Below are positions 49,065 through 57,078 of a stretch of 64,000 nucleotides of DNA, piece by piece; the stretch's first letter is position 1, and every line of letters starts with the position of its first letter. Below the pieces are notes generated by a model. That model was not told where the DNA came from, did not search any database, and was given only the letters and a program-made list of their open reading frames with translations. This DNA is from Mycolicibacterium anyangense (lineage in GTDB: Bacteria > Actinomycetota > Actinomycetes > Mycobacteriales > Mycobacteriaceae): contig NZ_AP022620.1 in NCBI RefSeq assembly GCF_010731855.1, forward strand, positions 186,001 to 250,000. The letters run 5' to 3'. A program made the position numbers and the translations under genes.

Positions 49065-50780
49065 TCAGATGTCGGCCGGAAACGGGTCATTCTGTCCGCT
49101 GGAGTACGGATCGCTGACGAGCGCCGCTCGGCGGCGCTCACGCCGTAGCCGGTCGGCCAGTGCACCCAGCCGTCCGCCCTTGTCCTCGAGGCGGAACTGC
49201 TTGAGCATCGTACGAGCCGCGTTCTGGCCGGGCATGCCGCTGATTCCGGCGACCGGGTGGGTTCCTGAGCCGGTCAGGAACAACCCTTCCACCGGAGTGC
49301 GGTAGCCGGCAAAGCCAGCAACCGGCTTGTTCGGCCCGAACCTGCTGATGGTCGGATCCACGTGGTATACCGAGCCGTCGATGGCCCAGAAGCGTTCCTC
49401 GATGTCGGGCAGGACCAGCGGTCGGACTGCGACCTGCAGATCCTCGACACCCTTGTAGTACTCGTCGGCGTCCTTGATGATGCTGTCAGTGATCTTCTTG
49501 CGGGCCACGTCCCAACCCTCCTCAGGGAAGGATGGCGTGAGCCCGGTCCAGAACCACCAGAGATCCTTGCCGGGGGGCGACATCGAGGGATCGAAGGCGT
49601 TGGTCACCTGTGCCAGGCCTGGGATCGCGTCGGGCACCTGCCCGCGCACGCACGCCTCGGCGGCCGCTTTGGCCTGCTCGTAGGTGTGGTAGCAGTTGCA
49701 GGCCAGGCGCAGATCGATACCGTCACCGCGCCACTTCTCGTGCTTGGACATGTCCACCCGACCGGACAGTGCGACATTGACCTTCGCGTCGGCGATGCCG
49801 CGCTTGCGGGTCGGGATGTGGTCGGCGGCGACCTGCTCCTTGTGCTTGAGGATGCCGCGCGGTAGCAGCTTGGTCAGGGTGGTCTTCGGGCTGCATGCGG
49901 TCAGCACACCCCGTCTGGCGCGAATCTCGGCACCACCGCGGACTCGCACTCCGGTGCAACGGTTGTGCTCAACGATGAGCTCTTCGACAGGGGAGTTCGT
50001 GATGATGTCTCCACCGTTGTCCTTGATCACCGAGATGAGTGCCTTTGGGAGGGAACCGGTCCCGCCGTGGAACATGGCGACGCCGTACTTCGAGAGGACG
50101 CCCAGATAGATCAGCGACCAGCCGGAGAGATCGGCGTCGAACGGCATAAACGGCAGCGACGTGAGTAGGGGAGCCCGGATCATGTCGTGTTCGAAGCTCT
50201 CTTCGACGGCTTCGGTCTGCGAGCTTGCCATCCACCGCCCGATGGCGGTGAGTTGCTTGCGGTTCTTGGCAACACCCTTGGCGGCCTTGAGGATTGCGGA
50301 GATATCGGGTGTCACGACATTCGTCTGCATCATCGGCAGGCCGATCTCGACGGCCGCGTCGATGACTTCGTAGAGCTCGATGAGGGCGCGCGCGTCCTTC
50401 TTGGAGAAGTACTCCAACTCGGCCGCGGTCTTGCGCGGATCACGCCACAGGCCCAGTGAACTACCGTCAGCAGCCAGTTGGAAGTGTGCGGGGTCGATCA
50501 CTGTCTGCCGCAGCCCATACCGGGTGGACAGCTCGAGGTCGTCGTTGATCGTCGTGGTGCGGAAGAGTGAGGCCTGGATGGACGCCTCGTTGATGGTGTA
50601 TTCCGGGGCCTCCGGCGCGAACGAATTCGTCGAGGTCATACCGCCTGCAGTGGCGGCTGCTTCCACGACCAGGACGTTGAGCCCGGCCTTGGCCAGGTAG
50701 GCCGCTGCCACTAGGCCGTTGTGGCCGGATCCGACCACAACGACATCGGCTTCACGTGGGGTCTGGGCGTTTTCAGGCAT
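49065..50780 (-). CDS. FAD-dependent oxidoreductase, phytoene desaturase-like
   Basis: A 571-residue flavoprotein. The N-terminal Rossmann dinucleotide motif is VVVVGSGHNGLVAAAYLA followed by VVEAAATAGGMTST (residues about 13-50), and the C-terminal FAD motif includes GLFLTGSGTHPVAGISGMPG near residue 510. This is the layout of the CrtI-like NAD(P)/FAD amine-oxidase/phytoene desaturase family. Such proteins desaturate or isomerise polyenes or oxidise lipids. No phytoene synthase or other carotenoid gene is in the window, and its neighbours are AveC-like membrane proteins, so a carotenoid role is doubtful. The hairpin at 48994-49037 probably ends its transcript. Confidence 0.88.
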   Translation of the reverse strand: MPENAQTPREADVVVVGSGHNGLVAAAYLAKAGLNVLVVEAAATAGGMTSTNSFAPEAPEYTINEASIQASLFRTTTINDDLELSTRYGLRQTVIDPAHFQLAADGSSLGLWRDPRKTAAELEYFSKKDARALIELYEVIDAAVEIGLPMMQTNVVTPDISAILKAAKGVAKNRKQLTAIGRWMASSQTEAVEESFEHDMIRAPLLTSLPFMPFDADLSGWSLIYLGVLSKYGVAMFHGGTGSLPKALISVIKDNGGDIITNSPVEELIVEHNRCTGVRVRGGAEIRARRGVLTACSPKTTLTKLLPRGILKHKEQVAADHIPTRKRGIADAKVNVALSGRVDMSKHEKWRGDGIDLRLACNCYHTYEQAKAAAEACVRGQVPDAIPGLAQVTNAFDPSMSPPGKDLWWFWTGLTPSFPEEGWDVARKKITDSIIKDADEYYKGVEDLQVAVRPLVLPDIEERFWAIDGSVYHVDPTISRFGPNKPVAGFAGYRTPVEGLFLTGSGTHPVAGISGMPGQNAARTMLKQFRLEDKGGRLGALADRLRRERRRAALVSDPYSSGQNDPFPADI

Positions 50781-50826
50781 GAATCATCCTCAGCAGGTAG
50801 TGCTCAAACGGGTTGTGGTGGAACAC

Positions 50827-50873
50827 AACGCGATGAGCCGGAACGATCGTGCCCGCGTCCGGCTCATCGCGTT
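50827..50873 (-). terminator. Strong 16-bp hairpin after the AveC-like gene
   Basis: AACGCGATGAGCCGGA and TCCGGCTCATCGCGTT are perfect 16-bp arms around a 15-base loop, five bases beyond the TAA stop of the gene at 50879-51913. Very stable and correctly placed for a minus-strand terminator, without a U run. Confidence 0.75.
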
Positions 50874-50878
50874 ATGGG

Positions 50879-51913
50879 TTAGATCGACGCCGCGGGCTCG
50901 TGCTTGCGCGGTCCGGCGTGCAGGACGATCGACGGGCCGAGAACAAGGGCTTGTGCAGGATCCTCGGGGTCGACGGCGATCCCGTCACCCGGCTTGACGC
51001 CGCCCTCCTCGCACATCTTGCGCCACATGTCTTGGCGCGCTTTGCGGGTAGGGGTGAACTTGCCGTAGGCGAACACCCGCCAGAAGGTCCACCTGGGGGC
51101 GGGCTGGTCGTTGGGCACGCCGACGAGCCGGTGCAGGATGAACATCCAGCCGACCATCATGGCCATCATGAGGGCGGCGCCCGCCCAGCGCACCGGAGTG
51201 GGCAGGGTGGAGTTGTGGATCAGGATGTGCGGGAAGCCCACGCCGAAGTAGGCGACCATCATGCCGAACGGGGCCACCAGCAGCAGCAGAAGTTGTTGCG
51301 CACCTTTGAGTCTCGGAACGGCGAAGGCCAGGATCGCGCCGATGGTGACGAACGAGCCGCCATTGATGAAGCCCCACCAGTACGGGAAGTTCAGGAAGCT
51401 GAACGGTTGCACGCCGTAGTAGAGGTAGGTGCCGAGGTTGATACCGGCGGTTTCCATGATGGCGTCGGTGACGATTCCCATCCCGAGCAGCATCACAAAG
51501 TGACGGGCATGGGCGCCATTGCGGATCACGAAGTAGCAGAAGTACGCCTCGAGCCCGAGAAATGCCACGTAGCACGGCGGGATCAGCAGCGGCACAGTGA
51601 TACCGAAGTTGGTGAAGGCGGGCATGAGGTTGTTGGCCCAGTGCAGATGGCCGAGCAGGTCGAGCATCGGCTCGAGCAGGCTGCAGATCAGACCGCTGGC
51701 TATCACGATCAGCGGGATGAAGTTACGGCTCTTCACCGCTGCCCTGATCGCCCAGGGCAGTGCAAGGACCATGACCAAGGCGCCGGCGATCAGGAAGAAG
51801 GCGATCTCGGCGCCCAGACTGACGCTGAAGTTGCCTGGGGCCGGTTGGATATTGGGCGGCCAGCCCTGGCCCTGAACCAGGGGCGACCACGTCGCGCTCA
51901 ACATGGGACTCAT
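50879..51913 (-). CDS. AveC-like (spirocyclase AveC family) membrane protein, copy 1
   Basis: A 344-residue protein with about seven hydrophobic helices. Helix 2 holds an acidic pair, SLLEPMLDLLG, and helix 4 has VTDAIMETAG; both occur in a similar form in the proteins at 53513 and 54527. I believe this is the AveC-like family, named after the avermectin spirocyclase, though most mycobacterial members have no known function. AGGAGAGG upstream supports the ATG at 51911-51913. It is divergent from the TetR gene at 52118 across a palindrome (52024-52035), and is followed by a strong terminator, so it is a single-gene unit. Confidence 0.65.
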   Translation of the reverse strand: MSPMLSATWSPLVQGQGWPPNIQPAPGNFSVSLGAEIAFFLIAGALVMVLALPWAIRAAVKSRNFIPLIVIASGLICSLLEPMLDLLGHLHWANNLMPAFTNFGITVPLLIPPCYVAFLGLEAYFCYFVIRNGAHARHFVMLLGMGIVTDAIMETAGINLGTYLYYGVQPFSFLNFPYWWGFINGGSFVTIGAILAFAVPRLKGAQQLLLLLVAPFGMMVAYFGVGFPHILIHNSTLPTPVRWAGAALMMAMMVGWMFILHRLVGVPNDQPAPRWTFWRVFAYGKFTPTRKARQDMWRKMCEEGGVKPGDGIAVDPEDPAQALVLGPSIVLHAGPRKHEPAASI

Positions 51914-52023
51914 CAGAGACCTCTCCTTGTGATGTCGTGCTTACAGCCCGCAGACCTGTGGTTTCTATGCGCCGGCCGGTACGCGCTGTTGCCAGCTGCT
52001 GTGTACCGGGTCACACTAACACC

Positions 52024-52035
52024 ATGTCTAGACAT
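52024..52035. promoter_or_regulatory. Perfect 12-bp palindrome between AveC-like and TetR genes
   Basis: ATGTCTAGACAT, perfectly symmetric, lies midway in the 204-base divergent gap, 111 bases before the AveC-like start and 83 bases before the TetR start. A likely operator for the TetR protein at 52118. Confidence 0.5.
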
Positions 52036-52117
52036 TGTGTATACCTTGTTTGAAATTGGATTAGATTTGTCTCCGCGCTGCGCAGGGCGCGCCCGGAGCG
52101 ACGGTAAGGTGACTCAG

Positions 52118-52744
52118 ATGACGGAGCCCACGCGTCGGCCACGATCGGTGGATCTCAACGGAGTCCCTGCGGTCGATGCCATGTATGCCGCGACAGCTCG
52201 GCTGATGGAGCGCGAAGCGTTCGCCGATATCAGCGTGGCGCACATCCTGACCGAGGCGAACGTTTCCCGGGCAACGTTCTACTTCTACTTCTCGTCGAAG
52301 TTCTCCGTGCTGTCCGGTCTCTTGGAATCGGCGATGGAAGACATCTTCGAGACGGTGCAGCCTTTCCTGGAGCGTTCGCCGGCCGATCGCCCGCCGATCG
52401 CATTGGAACGCAGTATCCGTGCAGTGACCCAGGCCTGGCATCGGCACCGCGCGGTGCTGCAGGCCGCCAATCAGCACTGGCACAGCGAACCGTCGCTGCG
52501 CGCCCTCTGGTTGGCCGTGGTGGAGCGGTTCGTCGCCGCCGGCGCCATCGAGATCGATCGCGAACGGGAGGCCGGCCTCATCACCTCCGATCTGCCGAGC
52601 CGGACCTTGGCTGCCACTCTGTTCTGGAGTACCGAACGGGTGCTGCACATCGCCGGTATGGGCGTCGATCCTGAGCTCACCGACGAGGAGTCGATGGTCG
52701 CCCCCCTGGTGACCATGTGGAACGGCACGCTTTACGGCAAGTGA
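52118..52744 (+). CDS. TetR-family transcriptional regulator
   Basis: A 208-residue protein from ATG 52118 with TAAGGTGA upstream; the open frame is far longer upstream but non-coding there. The helix-turn-helix covers about 22-64 (FADISVAHILTEANVSRATFYF, SSKFSVLSGLL). The C-terminal half is a TetR ligand domain (RSIRAVTQAWHRHRAVLQAA, LFWSTERVLHIAG). It is divergent from the AveC-like gene at 50879 and should regulate it and itself. Confidence 0.9.
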   Translation: MTEPTRRPRSVDLNGVPAVDAMYAATARLMEREAFADISVAHILTEANVSRATFYFYFSSKFSVLSGLLESAMEDIFETVQPFLERSPADRPPIALERSIRAVTQAWHRHRAVLQAANQHWHSEPSLRALWLAVVERFVAAGAIEIDREREAGLITSDLPSRTLAATLFWSTERVLHIAGMGVDPELTDEESMVAPLVTMWNGTLYGK

Positions 52745-52747
52745 GCG

Positions 52748-52809
52748 TTCGAGTTTTCACGTTGTGCAGCGAAAGTTCGAGTGCCACGCCACGAAACGTG
52801 AAACTCGAA
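52748..52809. terminator. Bidirectional terminator hairpin between convergent TetR genes
   Basis: TTCGAGTTTTCACGTT (52748-52763) pairs with AACGTGAAACTCGAA (52795-52809), a 15-bp stem with one bulged T. It lies four bases after one TetR stop and three bases before the other. Confidence 0.68.
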
Positions 52810-52811
52810 TG

Positions 52812-53402
52812 TCAGCGGTGCGCGGCGCTCGCCATCGCCAGCGATGTCATCACGAAGCGCTCGATCATCACCCGCTCCTCCTCTTGAGGTATGTTGCGGC
52901 GCAGGATGATCGACGCGTAGACAGTGTGCAACCAATCGGCGAGATCGCGATTGGATAGATCGTCGCGGAGCAGGTGCCGGGTGCGGCCGATGTCGAGCCA
53001 GGGCTGCCAGAAGCGCACGGCCCGCTCCACCAGTTCGGGCTCCCACAGCGCCTCATGTGCGGTCACCGGGCTACCTTCGCCGAGCAGCGCGGACAACTCC
53101 GGGTCGTTGCGTAGCGTTTCGATGATCCGGACGGACAGTTCGACGAACGACTCGGTGAAGCCGGCATCCGGAACCGTCGCGTCCGGTGCAGCGGAATCGG
53201 CGATCTCCACGATCCGCTCGATGATGGCGGCCAGTACCAATTCGCGACGGTCGAAGAACACCTTGTACACCATCTGTCGGCTGTAGCCGGCACCGTTGGC
53301 GACGTCGGCCATGGTCACCGACCGTACGCCCTTGGTGCGGAACAGTTCTCGCGCGGCCGCCACGATGCGACGGCGTGCAGCAGACCGTGGTTCCGGTGTC
53401 AT
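52812..53402 (-). CDS. TetR-family transcriptional regulator
   Basis: A 196-residue regulator. The DNA-binding domain is at about 10-55 (RRRIVAAARELFRTKGV, SVTMADVANGAGYSRQMVYK, FFDRRELVLAAI). The C-terminal domain includes RFWQPWLDIGRTRHLL and a final helix MIERFVMTSLAMA. It is divergent from the AveC-like pair at 53513-55312, and the 18-bp palindrome at 53477-53494 lies between them, so it is the probable repressor of that pair. Confidence 0.9.
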   Translation of the reverse strand: MTPEPRSAARRRIVAAARELFRTKGVRSVTMADVANGAGYSRQMVYKVFFDRRELVLAAIIERIVEIADSAAPDATVPDAGFTESFVELSVRIIETLRNDPELSALLGEGSPVTAHEALWEPELVERAVRFWQPWLDIGRTRHLLRDDLSNRDLADWLHTVYASIILRRNIPQEEERVMIERFVMTSLAMASAAHR

Positions 53403-53476
53403 ATCGGCGACCTGCCGGAGCGACGGGTGACGGTTGACATAGATCCAGTCATAGCGTCATCATAGCCGCCGTGGTT

Positions 53477-53494
53477 ACAAAGTGGCCATTTTGT
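53477..53494. promoter_or_regulatory. 18-bp near-perfect palindrome, candidate TetR operator
   Basis: ACAAAGTGGCCATTTTGT is symmetric around TGGCCA except for one base pair. It begins 75 bases before the TetR start (53402) and ends 19 bases before the AveC-like ATG (53513), close to the ribosome-binding site AAGGAGG. Confidence 0.62.
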
Positions 53495-53512
53495 CAACCA
53501 AGGAGGTCGTCC

Positions 53513-54514
53513 ATGTCCTTGACCCCTGGTCCCGGTGGGATCGTCGTCGAAGCGCGCTCGGGGTCCGACCTGCCTCCCCTTGGGCGCCAGGGCCCGGCGA
53601 CCTTCCTGGCCCTCGTCGGCGTCGTGTGGTTCGCCATCTGCGTGGAAGTCATTGTGCGATGGGTGACGTCGGGTGAACAGTTCACGCCGGCGCCGAGGGT
53701 GGGTCCCGATGTCATGGAGGATTGGCGGCTGATTGCCCTGCGGGTCTTCGAGGCGGTCAGTCTGGCAGTCATGGCGGCGTTCATCTGGTACTGCGTGGTC
53801 AAGCCGTTACGCGAGACCGGCACCTTGAGTCTGGACGGCAAGTTCGTCATCGGCGGCGTCGTCTGCTTTGTGGCCGATGCCTTCCTCAACGTCCAGCAGT
53901 ATCTGTTCGCGTGGAACAGTGCGAACGTCAATCGCGGTGTCTGGGTGCGATTTCTGCCGTTCCACAACCCGGACGCGCCTAGTCGCTATGCGGAGTCGTT
54001 GATCTGGGGCCCGCCCATGTACATCTATTTCTGCGCCGGCGTGGCGATCGTGGCCTGCCACGAGGCAAAGCGCGTGCGGCGTCGGTGGCCGGCTCTGTCC
54101 AAGTTTCGACTATTTGTTTGTGTTTTCATATTCGAATTCATCTTCGATTTTGTTGTCGAGAACGTCGTGATCCGGACTACTCACGCCTACGCCTTCGCGA
54201 AGACCTATGAGCCGCTTACGCTATGGGCCGGTCAGGTGCATCAGTTCCCGATCTACGAGTCGGTTCTGGTGGCATTCGTCGGTTGTGTCTTCACCTGGGC
54301 CCGAATGGAGGCCGGGGAACGACCGCCGGGAGAGTCGCCGATCGAATTCGGCGCCGATCGCTGGCGACCGTCACTGCGTCCCCACGTGCGCAACTTCGCG
54401 GTCTTGGGATTCTGCATGGTGACTCTCGTGTTCGGGTATCACCTGCCGTTCAACTGGCTCGGTCTCATCGGCACCTCGCACGCCCACCTGCCCAGCTACC
54501 TGCTGCCCGGTTGA
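53513..54514 (+). CDS. AveC-like (spirocyclase AveC family) membrane protein, copy 2
   Basis: A 333-residue protein with seven hydrophobic helices and a textbook AAGGAGG six bases before the ATG. Helix 3 has VCFVADAFLNVQQYLFAWN and helix 5 FIFDFVVENVVI, then THAYAFAKTYEPLTLWAG and HQFPIYESVLVAF. These acidic intramembrane residues correspond to those in the other two AveC-like proteins. The name rests on remembered annotation of this family; no activity can be deduced. It is co-transcribed with the next gene (12 bases apart). Confidence 0.65.
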   Translation: MSLTPGPGGIVVEARSGSDLPPLGRQGPATFLALVGVVWFAICVEVIVRWVTSGEQFTPAPRVGPDVMEDWRLIALRVFEAVSLAVMAAFIWYCVVKPLRETGTLSLDGKFVIGGVVCFVADAFLNVQQYLFAWNSANVNRGVWVRFLPFHNPDAPSRYAESLIWGPPMYIYFCAGVAIVACHEAKRVRRRWPALSKFRLFVCVFIFEFIFDFVVENVVIRTTHAYAFAKTYEPLTLWAGQVHQFPIYESVLVAFVGCVFTWARMEAGERPPGESPIEFGADRWRPSLRPHVRNFAVLGFCMVTLVFGYHLPFNWLGLIGTSHAHLPSYLLPG

Positions 54515-54526
54515 TCGGAGAATGTG

Positions 54527-55312
54527 ATGGCGCCCGTAACGACCGTCGGGATCGATACGCCGGTGTGGCCGACTGGTCAATTGATCGCCACTGCCCTGAC
54601 TTTCGGGCTGGCGATCCTCGTCCTGATTTCGGTAGGGCGCCTGTGCCGTCGTGAAAAGCTCGTCTGGCCGCTGGTCGTACTGATCAGCGGAACGCTGACC
54701 TGCCTGATGGAGCCGCTTTTCGACCACCTGTACGGGCTGTGGTTCAGAGAAGCCGGGCAGTGGCATCTCTACACAACTTTTGGCAGTCACCAACCTGTCT
54801 GGGTGCCCGCGGCGTACCTGACTTTCTACGGCGGCGCGACCGTCTACATCGCCCGTGCCATCGCCAAGAACCCGGCGATGCGCACGGTGTGGACGATGTA
54901 CGGGTTCATCGTGGTGATGGCGATCGCTGCGGAGATCACCTACATCGCCGTGCTGAAAGTCTACGAATACCAGGACAGTCAGCCATTCGTCGTGCTTGGC
55001 TACCCGCTCTTCCTGGGCTTCACCAATGCGATGTCGGCGTTGGTCAGCGGTATCGTGATCTATCGTCTTGCGCCCATGCTGAGCGGATTCGCCCTTCTTT
55101 GCCTGATACCGGTGGTGCCGATGGCCTTCGCGGCCGGGTTGTTCGGATCCGGGATCCTGTACCTGTCTGTGCGCCATTCGGTGGATCACCCGTCGATGGT
55201 CCTCGTCCACCTCGCGGCCCTCACGGTGGTCGGAGGCATCGCCAGTACCGTCGGACTGTTGGGCCGGCTTCTTGTCGCGCCGAAGCTGGACTGTGAGCCC
55301 AGTCAGAGATGA
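54527..55312 (+). CDS. AveC-like membrane protein, copy 3 (short form)
   Basis: A 261-residue, seven-helix protein. LISGTLTCLMEPLFDHLYG matches SGLICSLLEPMLDLLG of copy 1, and IAAEITYIAVLKVYEY matches its helix 4 region. ATG 54527 has GGAG at good spacing; GTG 54524 is an alternative. It ends shortly after helix 7 without the long cytoplasmic tail of copy 1. The pair 53513/54527 may make a heteromeric membrane enzyme, or two enzymes acting in series (inference). Confidence 0.62.
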   Translation: MAPVTTVGIDTPVWPTGQLIATALTFGLAILVLISVGRLCRREKLVWPLVVLISGTLTCLMEPLFDHLYGLWFREAGQWHLYTTFGSHQPVWVPAAYLTFYGGATVYIARAIAKNPAMRTVWTMYGFIVVMAIAAEITYIAVLKVYEYQDSQPFVVLGYPLFLGFTNAMSALVSGIVIYRLAPMLSGFALLCLIPVVPMAFAAGLFGSGILYLSVRHSVDHPSMVLVHLAALTVVGGIASTVGLLGRLLVAPKLDCEPSQR

Positions 55313-55339
55313 TGGAGCCCTCGACCGAGGCTGCCGCGA

Positions 55340-56017
55340 TCAGGCGGTTGGCGGGGTACTGCGCTTGCGGCGTGCGGGCTTGGTCGGCGTCGCCGCAATG
55401 CCGCTGCGCACCAGTGCCTGCGCACTGGTGACCATGGTGTCCAACGTGCCGCGTTTGGGATCCCACCACTCCGCGGCCCAGTTCAAGGCGCCCAGCACCA
55501 ACCCTTGCACGATTCGCGGGTCAAGGTCGTCACGGATCTCACCCTCGGTTGCCGCATCGTCGAACAGCCGCTGCCACATCCGGCTGTACGCGGCGCTCTC
55601 CTTACGCTCGCGGGTGCGCAGGTGCTCGGGGATCTGGCCGGAATTGCGGATCGAGGCGGTCGCGTAGTCGGAGAGCTCGAGTTCATGACGCAGATGCGCC
55701 TCCACGGCGACCAGGATTCGGTCCAGCGGTGCGGTTCCGTCGGGTAGCGCGTCCAGCGTCTCCTGCAGGTACTGCCGCATCTCGCTGATCCCGCAGTACA
55801 TCACCTCTTCGATGAGGCTCTCGCGGGAAGGGAAGTAGTAATAGATGGCCGGGGCCTGCAACTCGGCGTACTGGGCCACATCGTTGAGTCGGGTGCCGGC
55901 GAAGCCCTTGACGCTCAGTACGTGCGCCGCTGCGTCCAGAATCCGCTGACGGGTTCGCTGCGACTTGGATTCGGGCTCGGCTTCCGACCGGGCGGCGCCC
56001 CGGGGTTTTTTAGCCAT
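55340..56017 (-). CDS. TetR-family transcriptional regulator
   Basis: A 225-residue protein with a basic N-terminal arm, the helix-turn-helix at about 20-65 (RTRQRILDAAAHVLSVKGF, TRLNDVAQYAELQAPAIYYY, PSRESLIEEV), and a ligand domain containing HELELSDYATASIRNSGQIP and a final LVLGALNWAAEWW. The end is Arg/Pro-rich. The overall style is like KstR2-type repressors of cyclic-lipid catabolism, but this is an impression. Its start codon lies within a perfect inverted repeat (56011-56035), which suggests autoregulation at the translation start. It converges on the AveC-like gene. Confidence 0.88.
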   Translation of the reverse strand: MAKKPRGAARSEAEPESKSQRTRQRILDAAAHVLSVKGFAGTRLNDVAQYAELQAPAIYYYFPSRESLIEEVMYCGISEMRQYLQETLDALPDGTAPLDRILVAVEAHLRHELELSDYATASIRNSGQIPEHLRTRERKESAAYSRMWQRLFDDAATEGEIRDDLDPRIVQGLVLGALNWAAEWWDPKRGTLDTMVTSAQALVRSGIAATPTKPARRKRSTPPTA

Positions 56018-56035
56018 ATTTCAATTGTATGGCTA
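56011..56035. promoter_or_regulatory. Inverted repeat overlapping the TetR start codon
   Basis: TAGCCATA and TATGGCTA are perfect 8-bp arms with a 9-base AT-rich centre. The minus-strand ATG at 56015-56017 is inside the left arm. It may be an operator placed over the transcript start of a leaderless gene. Confidence 0.58.
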
Positions 56036-56410
56036 CCGTTTATCCCACGAGAGACGCTGCCCGGTTTCGGGGCACGTGTCCCGGCCTTGACGCGGTCGGT
56101 ATCGCCTGGCGGCCGGCGTGGCGCAGCGGGGCTGCTATCCGCAAAGCGAAGTCCGCGACCATCGATTTCGGTTGGGCTGCAGCATGATTGCCGACAAAAA
56201 CCCAGGCGGTGACTCGCTCCTGGCGCACTAGCGTCGTGAGGTGCGCGAACCGAAGGTGCCGGGTGCGCAGGTGCCCCCGGGCAGTCCGTCGCCGAAGCCG
56301 GCGCTCGCTGATAATTGTCGATCTGACAACTGACAATAAAGGACTATTGTAAAATTGACGCGAGGGGTCGGACATCATTGTGTCGAGCCCTTCAGTGAAC
56401 AGGAGATGAG
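56036..56410. other. Divergent intergenic region between two TetR genes
   Basis: About 375 bases with no convincing gene; the short frames here have no domain or ribosome-binding site. It is GC-rich to about 56300, then AT-rich with repeated TTGTC/GACAA elements before the TetR gene at 56411. Confidence 0.5.
56314..56337. promoter_or_regulatory. Overlapping TTGTC/GACAA inverted repeats, candidate operator
   Basis: ATTGTC at 56314 and GACAAT at 56332 form one pair; TTGTC at 56315 and GACAA at 56325 form a tighter pair. A further ATTGT follows near 56345. The cluster is 74-97 bases before the TetR gene at 56411, a likely autoregulatory site. Confidence 0.5.
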
Positions 56411-57043
56411 ATGGCTCGCCGACGGGGCGGCACTGGGCTCAGTGCGGATGCCGACGAGGCGCGCCAGCAGATCCTCGGCGCTGCTGAAGAGGTGATTCTG
56501 CGATACGGCGTCGACAAGACCACGATGGACGACATCGCCAAGGCGGTGGGAATTTCACGCCCTACCGTGTATCGCTATTTCGTTGACCGCGACTCACTGT
56601 TGAGCGCGCTCATCGAGCGTCGATCGCGAATGCTGTTCGAACGCGCTCGTAGCTTTATTGGCAGCCATGAGACATTTGCCGAGCAACTCGTCGAGGGGTT
56701 GATCTATCTTGTCGATCACGGCCGCAAGGATCCGATCGTCCGAATCCTGGTCAGTCCGGAACGGATGGAATTGGCCAACACGCTGGTGGGTGGCGCCGGG
56801 CTCGCGTCCGCACTGACCGGTGAGATGTGGGCACCGATCCTGGAGAAGGCAGTTGAGCGGGGCGAGATTCGTGCAGACCTCGAGATGGCTGATGTAGCGG
56901 AGTGGTTGGCCCTCGTCCAGTTGATCCTCGTCGGTCGTCTCGATTTCGTCCGATCCGACGACCCCGGGCACCGCGCCATGCTGCGGTCGTTCGTGCTACC
57001 GGCCTTCCTGCCCGCCGGAGTCAGCGCTCCTGCGGGGCCGTGA
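56411..57043 (+). CDS. TetR-family transcriptional regulator
   Basis: A 210-residue regulator with AGGAG before its ATG. The helix-turn-helix is at about 18-63 (RQQILGAAEEVILRYGVDKT, MDDIAKAVGISRPTVYRYF, VDRDSLLSAL). The C-terminal domain shows LVEGLIYLVDHGRKDPIVRI and a final ADVAEWLALVQLILVGRLDF. It converges on mce operon 2 with a 34-base gap. Its target may be itself or the neighbouring divergent TetR gene; a link to mce operon 2 cannot be shown from here because that operon's promoter is outside the window. Confidence 0.9.
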   Translation: MARRRGGTGLSADADEARQQILGAAEEVILRYGVDKTTMDDIAKAVGISRPTVYRYFVDRDSLLSALIERRSRMLFERARSFIGSHETFAEQLVEGLIYLVDHGRKDPIVRILVSPERMELANTLVGGAGLASALTGEMWAPILEKAVERGEIRADLEMADVAEWLALVQLILVGRLDFVRSDDPGHRAMLRSFVLPAFLPAGVSAPAGP

Positions 57044-57049
57044 CTGACT

Positions 57050-57078
57050 GGCCGCGGAGTGGCTCTCAGCCGCCGGCC
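57050..57078. terminator. Weak GC-rich hairpin between the TetR gene and mceF of operon 2
   Basis: GGCCGCGG can pair with CCGCCGGCC with one bulged C around a 12-base loop, in the 34-base convergent gap. Possible bidirectional terminator. Confidence 0.35.

Noticed and set aside
49065..50780. Carotenoid biosynthesis gene (crtI)
   Set aside because: The flavoprotein has the CrtI-like fold, but no phytoene synthase, cyclase or isoprenoid gene lies nearby, so only the broad family name is given.
50849..52117. Upstream part of a 631-residue plus-strand frame that ends in the TetR gene
   Set aside because: Only the last 208 codons form a TetR protein; the rest is antisense to the AveC-like gene and crosses its terminator and promoter.
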